This document shows positions 25,379 to 32,556 of a DNA stretch of 32,556 bases, in pieces (the stretch's first letter is position 1; every line of letters begins with the position of its first letter). Under the pieces are notes generated by a model. That model was not told the DNA's origin. It saw only the letters and a list, made by a program, of their open reading frames with translations, and did not search any database. A program made the position numbers and the translations under genes. Source of the DNA: Akkermansia muciniphila (lineage in GTDB: Bacteria > Verrucomicrobiota > Verrucomicrobiia > Methylacidiphilales > Verrucolacustridaceae); assembly GCA_945878585.1 (NCBI GenBank), contig CAMDXQ010000009.1, forward strand, positions 1-32,556, written 5' to 3'.

Positions 25379-27613
25379 GTGAATTATCCCGAATTTGTCA
25401 AAGTAGCGCCCGAACTGGGGCTAGATCGGTTGTTTGACTATGGGATCCCGCAGCGTTTGCGGGGTCGGATTCAGCTTGGGCAGCGACTGAGAGTGCCTTG
25501 GGGGAAAAGGAGTATCATGGCGTATGCGGTGGAGTTTCCCCTTCGTCCCGAGGTGGAGCAGGTCAAAGATGTGGAGGAGGTGGCTGGGGAGAAACCGCTG
25601 ATTCCTTCTGGTTTATGTCAGTTGGCGCGGTGGATGGCGGATTACTACGCATGTGATTTAGGGGCGGCTCTCAGGACCATTTTGCCGGGGCCCGTTCGAT
25701 CCCACGAGGGGGGAGGAAAGATGGCCTGGTGGATTTCTCCCGTTCCGGGAAGGGAGGAGATGGCGAAAGAGATCCTTCGTGGTGCAAAAGCACAGGAGAA
25801 GGCGTGGCTTCATCTTTTGGGCTGTGGGGGCGGTTGGCAGACGGTTTTAGTGAAAGAGTCGGGAGCGGGAACGGCGGTATGGAGGGCTCTGGTGGATCGG
25901 GGTTTGGCGGAGCGGAGTGAGAAACGGTTGGTACGAGGGGAGGAAGCTGCAGAGGGGGGCTGGCCTGGATCGGAAACACGGCCTGAGTTGGGCAAAGAAC
26001 AGACAGAAGCGATGTTGGCTTGGGAAGAAGAGCGACAAAGAGAGGGCGGGGGACGCCCCATTCTTTTGGAAGGAGTGACTGGGAGCGGAAAAACGGAAAT
26101 CTACTTGCGGGCCATGGAGCAAGTCTTGGGTGAGGGGAAAAATGTGATCATTCTCGTTCCTGAAATCTCCTTAACGCCACAAACTGTCGCACGGTTCCGT
26201 GGTCGTCTAGTTGGGAGGAAGATCAGGCTCTCTGTTCTACATAGCGGGCAAACGGTGGCGGAAAGGAGGGAGTCGTGGCATGAGATTCGGGAGGGTAGGG
26301 CAAGGGTGGTGATTGGTGCGCGATCGGCTCTTTTCGCTCCCTTGGAGAATCTGGGGTTGATCGTGGTCGATGAGGAACATGATGGGGGGTACAAGCAGGC
26401 GGAGGCACCCCGGTATCAGGCCCGAGATTTGGCGGTCGTTCGCGGCCGGACGGAAGGAGCCCCTGTGATTCTCGGAAGTGCGACACCTTGTCTTGAGAGC
26501 GGATGGAATGCGGATCGTGATAAATATCGGCGTGTTCGGCTGACGCAGCGGGTGGACGGGGCGAAATTACCAAAAGTTCATATCGTTGACTTGCGAAAGG
26601 AGGACAAACCGTCAGGTGGTGGACCGATCCTTTTGTCGGAAGAGTTGGTGACGGCTTTGAAGAGTCGACGTGAAAAGGGGGAGCAGAGTCTGGTCCTCCT
26701 GAATCGGCGTGGGTATGCGCCGAGTGTCCAGTGCCCACACTGTGGGAAGGTCGAAGAGTGTGATCGGTGCGCAGTTCCCATGACGTATCATCGAATCGAC
26801 GGGAAGCTTCGGTGCCATTTCTGTGATGCAGATCGGGCTTCCCCCGTTCGGTGTCGTGAGTGTGGATCTCCAGTATTGAAATACACAGGAGCGGGCACGG
26901 AGCGATTGGAGGAGGGGGTAACGGAAATAATGCCAGGGGTCAGGTTGACCCGAATGGATTCGGACAGCATGAAGGCAAGGGGTGCCCATGCAAAAGCTTT
27001 GACCGAGTTTCGGGAAGGGAGGACTGATATTCTTTTGGGCACACAGATGATCGCGAAAGGGTTGCATTTTCCCAATGTGACTTGCGTCGGTGTGGTTGGG
27101 ATCGATGGGGCGTTGAATCTCCCCGACTTTCGGGCTTCGGAGAGAGTCTTTCAGCTTTTGGTTCAGGTCGCTGGACGAGCAGGACGAGGGGAGGTTGCAG
27201 GCGAAGTGTTTGTGCAGACCTACACCCCCTTTCATCCTGCGATTCAGTTTGCGCGACACCACGATGTGGACGGCTTTCGTGAGCAGGAGTTGGAGTATCG
27301 CAAAGCCCATGGGTATCCACCTTTTCGGCGTGCGATCTTGCTCTCTTTTTCAGGCTCAAGTGAGGCCCAGACTCTTGCTTCGGCGGAGCATGTGGTGAAA
27401 AAACTTCGGTTGGCTTGGGGAGACAAAGTGGAGGTTCCGGATCCGTGTCCTGCTCCGATTGCTCGGGTGGAGGGGAGATTCCGGTTTCATGTTTTCCTTC
27501 TCGTCGATAGGGGAGTTCCCATCTTGGGAGATCTGAAGCGGGAAGTATTGGCACCGAAGTGGCCGAGCGGGTTGAAAGTTTCGGTGGATGTGGATCCGCA
27601 GGATCTTCTTTGA
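25379..27613 (+). CDS. priA: Primosomal protein N' (replication restart helicase)
   Basis: 744 aa, GTG start. LLEGVTGSGKTEIYLRAM, VVDEEHDGGYKQ, Zn-binding CPHCGKVEECDRC...CHFCDADRASPVRCRECG. Confidence 0.95.
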   Translation: MNYPEFVKVAPELGLDRLFDYGIPQRLRGRIQLGQRLRVPWGKRSIMAYAVEFPLRPEVEQVKDVEEVAGEKPLIPSGLCQLARWMADYYACDLGAALRTILPGPVRSHEGGGKMAWWISPVPGREEMAKEILRGAKAQEKAWLHLLGCGGGWQTVLVKESGAGTAVWRALVDRGLAERSEKRLVRGEEAAEGGWPGSETRPELGKEQTEAMLAWEEERQREGGGRPILLEGVTGSGKTEIYLRAMEQVLGEGKNVIILVPEISLTPQTVARFRGRLVGRKIRLSVLHSGQTVAERRESWHEIREGRARVVIGARSALFAPLENLGLIVVDEEHDGGYKQAEAPRYQARDLAVVRGRTEGAPVILGSATPCLESGWNADRDKYRRVRLTQRVDGAKLPKVHIVDLRKEDKPSGGGPILLSEELVTALKSRREKGEQSLVLLNRRGYAPSVQCPHCGKVEECDRCAVPMTYHRIDGKLRCHFCDADRASPVRCRECGSPVLKYTGAGTERLEEGVTEIMPGVRLTRMDSDSMKARGAHAKALTEFREGRTDILLGTQMIAKGLHFPNVTCVGVVGIDGALNLPDFRASERVFQLLVQVAGRAGRGEVAGEVFVQTYTPFHPAIQFARHHDVDGFREQELEYRKAHGYPPFRRAILLSFSGSSEAQTLASAEHVVKKLRLAWGDKVEVPDPCPAPIARVEGRFRFHVFLLVDRGVPILGDLKREVLAPKWPSGLKVSVDVDPQDLL

Positions 27614-27650
27614 TCGAACTTCAGCCATTCTTCTGCTAGAAAAGTTCAGG

Positions 27651-29195
27651 ATGGACACCCTTTTTCTTACGACAGCGATCGACTACGCCAATGCGCAACC
27701 TCATCTCGGACACGCGTATGAGAAGGTTTTAACGGATACGTTGGCCCGTTTTGCCCGCCGAACCGGGAAAAATGTCCGCTTTTTAAGCGGACTGGATGAG
27801 CACGGGCAGAAAGTGCAACAGAGTGCTGCAAAAGCAGGCAAGAGTCCTCAAGAATTTGTCGACGGCATTAGCGTTCATTTTCTGGATCTATGGAAGGATC
27901 TACGAGTTGAGCCGGATGATTATTTGCGGACAACGGAATCCAGACACAAAAAGTTGGTCCAAGAGGTTTTGGCACACCTGTATGCCAAGGGGGACATTGT
28001 TAAAGGCACGTTTCATGGGTTTTACAGTGTCCGGGCCGAACAGTTTCTGACCGAGAAAGAGAGGCAGGCCGACGGAAGCTGGCCCGAAATCTTTGGGGAA
28101 GTAGTGGAGCTGACGGAGGAGAACTATTTCTTCAAGCTATCTAAGCATCAGGACTGGTTGAAGGAGTTGTACCAGAAACACCCCGAGATCATCTTTCCGG
28201 AGTTTCGGGCGAAGGAGATTTTGGGTGCTTTGGAAAAGCCTTTGCCCGACCTGTGTATTTCGCGTCCGAAAACGAGATTAGCTTGGGGGATCCCACTTCC
28301 GTTTGACGAGAGTCAGGTGACGTATGTTTGGTTTGATGCCTTGCTCAACTATGTGACAGGCGCTGGAAAAGGGGAGGGGAAGCTGGTGGATTGGGTGCCG
28401 GCAGTGCACGTGATCGGCAAGGACATTATGGTGCCGGCTCACGGAATTTATTGGCCCTGTATGTTGCGTTCTCTGGGATTGCCGATGTTTCAAAAGCTGT
28501 TGGTGCACGGTTTCTGGACGAGGAAGAGTGAGAAACTTAGTAAATCAACAGGCAATGTGGTGGATCCCAAGCTCCTTGCGGAAAAGTATGGGGCAGATTC
28601 GTTTCGGTACTATGTTTTGCGCGAGATGGCACTTGGGCACGATGCGGACTTTGATGAGGCTTCCTTGGCGGCGCGACGCAAGGGGGAGTTGGCTCATGAG
28701 CTGGGGAATTTGCTTCAGAGGGCAGGATCGATGATTGGACGTTATTGCGAAGGGAAGATCCCTGATGCGCCAACTCCAGACGCGGTTTCCGTGGCTTTTC
28801 GGGCAACGGTGTTGGGGGCTTTACGGAAGTGGGACGAGTTAATGAAGGCCAATCAGATTCATTTGGCTTTGGGGGAGCTGTGGAAAGCGGTGCAGGCAGG
28901 AAATCAGATGATCGAGAGCAGGGCGCCTTGGAAATTAGCCAAAGATCCTGCCTTGGCTGGGGAGTTGCGAGCCACCTTGGCGGATGCGATGGCGGTGTTG
29001 GAGTTGGTTTTGCAGGAGGTGGAGTGTGTGATTCCTAGCACGGCACAAGCAGGGTTGAGGCAACTTGGGCTGGAGGGACGTGTCGATGCGCGGGCTAAGG
29101 ATTGGCCTCAGTGGCCGAGCACTCAGGCGGGTCGGGCGTTAGGTAGAATTGAGCCTCTTTTCCCTCTCCTTGAAGAGGAGAAAACAAAGGGTTAG
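27651..29195 (+). CDS. metG: Methionyl-tRNA synthetase
   Basis: [59 protein letters not shown] (KMSKS variant). Confidence 0.96.
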   Translation: MDTLFLTTAIDYANAQPHLGHAYEKVLTDTLARFARRTGKNVRFLSGLDEHGQKVQQSAAKAGKSPQEFVDGISVHFLDLWKDLRVEPDDYLRTTESRHKKLVQEVLAHLYAKGDIVKGTFHGFYSVRAEQFLTEKERQADGSWPEIFGEVVELTEENYFFKLSKHQDWLKELYQKHPEIIFPEFRAKEILGALEKPLPDLCISRPKTRLAWGIPLPFDESQVTYVWFDALLNYVTGAGKGEGKLVDWVPAVHVIGKDIMVPAHGIYWPCMLRSLGLPMFQKLLVHGFWTRKSEKLSKSTGNVVDPKLLAEKYGADSFRYYVLREMALGHDADFDEASLAARRKGELAHELGNLLQRAGSMIGRYCEGKIPDAPTPDAVSVAFRATVLGALRKWDELMKANQIHLALGELWKAVQAGNQMIESRAPWKLAKDPALAGELRATLADAMAVLELVLQEVECVIPSTAQAGLRQLGLEGRVDARAKDWPQWPSTQAGRALGRIEPLFPLLEEEKTKG

Positions 29196-29266
29196 AGGAT
29201 GACACGGCGGGCGGTTGCACGCGGTATTGCGGTGAGGCATCTTGGAGGTTCGAAGGAAATAAACTT

Positions 29267-30127
29267 ATGAGCAAAAAAGAGTACATTCATCCTGAAGCTT
29301 TGGTTGAAACCGACTGGCTGGCCCAACATCTGAATGACCCTGGAATCCGGGTGGTGGAAAGCAACGAGGACGTTCTACTGTACGATACGGGGCACATTCC
29401 GGGAGCGGTGCATATTGATTGGCGGCGGGATTTGCAGGATGCCTTGGTGCGTGACTACATCAGCCCCCAAGCTTTTGCTGAGCTTTGTGGACGAAATGGA
29501 ATCACTCCCGACACCACAGTGATCTTCTATGGTGATAAATCGAACTGGTGGTCTTGTTACGCTCTTTGGGCATTTCGCCTTTTTGGTCATACCAAAGTGA
29601 GAATTTTGAACGGAGGTCGGGATAAATGGGTGGGGGAGAAAAGAGAGTTAACCCGCGACAAGGTGAAAGTTCCCGTAGCGAACTATCCTGTGCCGCCACG
29701 CAGGCTGGATTCGGAGATTCGGGCTTTTTATGAGGATGCTTTGGCATTCAGTCAGAAAAAACTGCCCCTGATCGATGTTCGTTCCCCCGGAGAGTTTAAG
29801 GGGGAGGTCACTCATATGCCCGAGTACCCGCAGGAGGGAGTTCTCCGTGGTGGTCACATCCCTGGCGCGAAGAGTGTCCCTTGGAAAACGGCGGTGAAGG
29901 AGGATGGAACCTTCAAGTCAGCGGATGAGTTGGAGAAAATCTACGTTGAGGGTTGCTCATTGGCACCTGAGACGGAGGTGATCGCTTATTGTCGGATCGG
30001 GGAACGGTCGAGTCACACCTGGTTTGTCTTGAGCTATTTATTGGGCAGGAAGAAAGTGCGCAACTACGACGGATCTTGGACCGAGTGGGGAAATCGGGTT
30101 CGCGCGCCGATCGAACGCTCGAACTGA
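29267..30127 (+). CDS. Sulfurtransferase (tandem rhodanese, thiosulfate/3-mercaptopyruvate type)
   Basis: 286 aa. [32 protein letters not shown], active-site loop [14 protein letters not shown]. Confidence 0.94.
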   Translation: MSKKEYIHPEALVETDWLAQHLNDPGIRVVESNEDVLLYDTGHIPGAVHIDWRRDLQDALVRDYISPQAFAELCGRNGITPDTTVIFYGDKSNWWSCYALWAFRLFGHTKVRILNGGRDKWVGEKRELTRDKVKVPVANYPVPPRRLDSEIRAFYEDALAFSQKKLPLIDVRSPGEFKGEVTHMPEYPQEGVLRGGHIPGAKSVPWKTAVKEDGTFKSADELEKIYVEGCSLAPETEVIAYCRIGERSSHTWFVLSYLLGRKKVRNYDGSWTEWGNRVRAPIERSN

Positions 30128-30129
30128 AC

Positions 30130-31167
30130 TTAAGGATTCCCGCTGGGGGGAGTCGATGGAGCGGGAGGGGTAACGGAGTTTGGGGACGCGGGCTGATAGT
30201 CGGTCATCTGGCTGACCTGCTTCTGGGCCATACGATATCCCATAATATTCAAGTCGAAGGTCATGAGGAAATTGGAGGGGACAGGGATGTTCAACGAGGG
30301 GAGCTCAGAGGTTTCGTAGGAGAAATCCATTCCTTTCATCGATGCTAGGAACCAGGCCACATCGACCTCTTCGGTCAGTTTTCCCTTCGTCTGGATAATG
30401 CTGAAGTCGTTTTGATCGATCCAAATCGTCCCGCCAACCTTATTAATAACTTTCTCCTCCCGAGTGGAGAAGGGTTGATCATCTTTCGGGGTGAATTTAA
30501 TGACGAAGCACGGGCGGTTCCGGAGAGTCTCATCCGCGATGCGTGAATACTTGAAGCGGGGGGCGATTTTCCCCATGTCGAGCATGGCATTCACCTTTTT
30601 TGCGTCCTCCACATCTTTGTTGGAGTCATCGTCATCGTCGTCCGACTTCTTCTGTTTTGATTGAAGTCCGCGGCCACCGGTTGCACCTGCATAGGTTGTT
30701 TTGCTGGAAGAATCGTCATCGCCCTTCGAGTCGTCATTGAAATCGGCGCTGAAGGTGATGTCTTTGCCGGGTTTGATTTTCGCAGTGACGGTTTTGGTTT
30801 TATCGGGAATGACCTTGTTGTCGTCGTCGAGGCGTTGGGTCACCAGTTTCAGTTGGTAGGTGAACTCTTCGCGTAGTTCCCGGAGCTCCTCGTCCCTGCG
30901 GATAGCATTTTGGATGATCTGATCCACCGACAGTTTGGAGTTATCTGCATTTGCGGCCACAGGGGCAGGGGAAGCGGATGGCGCGGGCGTAGGGGTTGGA
31001 TCAGATGCTGGCACGGCCTTGGCGACCCGCTCGTTATTCACCTCTTCGTCGCACGTGGTCTGGAAGTCGGGGCTACGCCCTGGGTCACGGGAGTTGACCT
31101 GGGCAAGGAGGGGGCTGACCACGAGGAGTGATGAAACAACGAGAAGGTTATGTTTGCGCAAATGCAT
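30130..31167 (-). CDS. Secreted outer-membrane lipoprotein-sorting-like protein with Asp/Ser-rich linker
   Basis: 345 aa. Signal peptide NLLVVSSLLVVSPLLAQ, Pro/Ala-rich linker, acidic tract KKSDDDDDDSNKD, C-terminal VNKVGGTIWIDQNDFSIIQTKGKL region. Confidence 0.72.
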   Translation of the reverse strand: MHLRKHNLLVVSSLLVVSPLLAQVNSRDPGRSPDFQTTCDEEVNNERVAKAVPASDPTPTPAPSASPAPVAANADNSKLSVDQIIQNAIRRDEELRELREEFTYQLKLVTQRLDDDNKVIPDKTKTVTAKIKPGKDITFSADFNDDSKGDDDSSSKTTYAGATGGRGLQSKQKKSDDDDDDSNKDVEDAKKVNAMLDMGKIAPRFKYSRIADETLRNRPCFVIKFTPKDDQPFSTREEKVINKVGGTIWIDQNDFSIIQTKGKLTEEVDVAWFLASMKGMDFSYETSELPSLNIPVPSNFLMTFDLNIMGYRMAQKQVSQMTDYQPASPNSVTPPAPSTPPSGNP

Positions 31168-31189
31168 AGTTCCCCTATCTACCCTATTT

Positions 31190-32272
31190 ATGTCTCACAT
31201 CAAATTATATATCCCTGGTCCGGTCGAAATCTCCCCCTCGGTTCTACAGGCCTTTGCCAAGCCGATGATTGGTCACCGCGGAAAGGGTTTCCAGGATCTC
31301 TATGCAAGGGTGCAACCCGGTCTTCGGCAACTATTTCAAACCCAACAGCCTGTCTTCTTGGGGACGGGTTCAGCCTGGTCGGTGATGGAGGCGGCAATAC
31401 GGAATCTGGTCCAAAAGAAGGTTCTAGTTTGTATGAACGGGGCTTTTTCCGATAAGTGGTTCGATGTCGCCCAAAAGTGTGGAAAACAGGCGGGCAAGGT
31501 GCAGGTGGAGTGGGGGCAGGCGATCAAACCTGAGATGGTTGAAAAAGAGCTCTCCCAAGGGGGGTATGATGCTCTGACCCTAATTCATCATGAGACTTCC
31601 ACCGGAGTTTTGAGCCCGCTGGCTGAGATTGCGAAACTAGTTCGAACAAAATTTCCGGACGTGATGCTCATCACGGATACCGTTTCCTCGTTCAGCGTGA
31701 TGCCGATTCCCTTCGATGAGTTGGGGTTGGATGTGATGTTGTGTGGCACACAAAAGGCGTTGGCTTTGCCCCCCGGAGCGGCTCTTTTTTCTGTGAGCGA
31801 GAGGGCTTACGCCAGATCCGAAAAGGTCAAAGATCGCGGGTACTACTACGACTTTCACGAGTTCCGTAAGCAGGCGGAGAGCAATATGACCCCTTGCACC
31901 CCCTCCATTTCCCATCTCTATGCGTTGGAAGTGAAGTTGGCGGAGATTGTCAAAGAGGGAATTGCCCAAAGACACGAGCGCCATCGGAAGAACGCGGAGC
32001 GGGGTCGGGCGTGGTTGGCTGCGAATGGGTTCGAGGTGTTCCCTGAAAAGGGGTATGAGTCGCTCAGCCTGACCTGCGGCAAAAACACGCGTGGGGTGGA
32101 TGTGGCCAAGTGGATTGCGTGGCTGAAGGAAACCCACGGGGCGATTTTTGACGGAGGATACGGAAAGATGAAGGGTCTCAATTTCCGCGTTTCCCACATG
32201 GGTGATGAGACGGAGAAGGGGATGGAAGAGCTGTGGGGCCGTTTAGCGGAGGGATTGAAGAAAATCGGGTAA
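31190..32272 (+). CDS. Class V aminotransferase (serine-pyruvate/alanine-glyoxylate type)
   Basis: MSHIKLYIPGPVEISPSVLQAFAKPMIGHRGKGFQDLY, ITDTVSSFSVMPIPFDELGLDVMLCGTQKALALPPG. Start set at MSHIKL, not the ORF start at 30935. Confidence 0.93.
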   Translation: MSHIKLYIPGPVEISPSVLQAFAKPMIGHRGKGFQDLYARVQPGLRQLFQTQQPVFLGTGSAWSVMEAAIRNLVQKKVLVCMNGAFSDKWFDVAQKCGKQAGKVQVEWGQAIKPEMVEKELSQGGYDALTLIHHETSTGVLSPLAEIAKLVRTKFPDVMLITDTVSSFSVMPIPFDELGLDVMLCGTQKALALPPGAALFSVSERAYARSEKVKDRGYYYDFHEFRKQAESNMTPCTPSISHLYALEVKLAEIVKEGIAQRHERHRKNAERGRAWLAANGFEVFPEKGYESLSLTCGKNTRGVDVAKWIAWLKETHGAIFDGGYGKMKGLNFRVSHMGDETEKGMEELWGRLAEGLKKIG

Positions 32273-32277
32273 AGCCT

Positions 32278-32556
32278 TTAAGCGGCTTTGCGGGATTCTT
32301 TCCGTTTGATAATCGGGGCGCGATGACCCTCGGCCACAGCCTGATTGATGATCACCTCCTCGACGTCGTCCCGGGAGGGGATGTCGTACATCAGATCGAG
32401 CATCATGCCTTCAAGAAGGCTACGCAGGGCTCGGGCACCAGTGCCTTTCTTTAAGGCTGTCTCCGCCAGGCAACGCAGAGCATCCCTGGTGAAATTCAGT
32501 TTTACTCCCTCCATCCCGAGCAGTTTTGCGTACTGCCGGGTTAGCGAATTCTTGGG
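32278..32556 (-). CDS. clpX: ATP-dependent Clp protease ATP-binding subunit ClpX, C-terminal part, truncated by window end
   Basis: Reverse strand reads PKNSLTRQYAKLLGMEGVKLNFTRDALRCLAETALKKGTGARALRSLLEGMMLDLMYDIPSRDDVEEVIINQAVAEG. Confidence 0.93.
   Translation of the reverse strand, partial: PKNSLTRQYAKLLGMEGVKLNFTRDALRCLAETALKKGTGARALRSLLEGMMLDLMYDIPSRDDVEEVIINQAVAEGHRAPIIKRKESRKAA

Noticed and set aside
30935-31189. N-terminal extension of the aminotransferase ORF
   Set aside because: It overlaps the opposite-strand gene, while MSHIKLYIPGPVEISPSV is the standard family N-terminus.
1-32556. CRISPR arrays, prophage, transposases, integrons, tRNA or rRNA genes
   Set aside because: I saw no regularly spaced repeats, transposase or integrase ORFs, or tRNA/rRNA signatures. 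Gene content is housekeeping throughout.

Overview
This is a gene-dense bacterial chromosomal window of about 32.5 kb. It looks PVC/Verrucomicrobiota-like by gene content (inference only). I found no mobile elements, CRISPR arrays, rRNA or tRNA genes. Truncated genes sit at both ends: the N-terminus of purC on the minus strand at the left, and the C-terminus of clpX on the minus strand at the right. Most of the rest is housekeeping: nrdB-nrdA, thrB, tatD, hupE, ridA, pyrE, a Lpd-like reductase, a porin, gcvP, a P1B ATPase, adk-like, fmt, a lytic transglycosylase, priA, metG, a rhodanese and a class V aminotransferase. The most interesting locus is at the left end. A well-formed SAM-I (S-box) riboswitch at about 281-410 precedes a threonine-synthase-like PLP enzyme, then a MoaD/ThiS-like sulfur carrier ending in Gly-Gly, then a stand-alone NIL-domain protein. 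I read this as a SAM-controlled, sulfur-carrier-dependent homocysteine/methionine route from O-phosphohomoserine, not as threonine synthesis. Its substrate could come from the ThrB encoded in the same window. Secondary findings are an NrdB with Leu at the radical-Tyr position (class Ic-like), a structured nrdBA leader, and a P1B-4-like metal ATPase with an unusual N-terminus.
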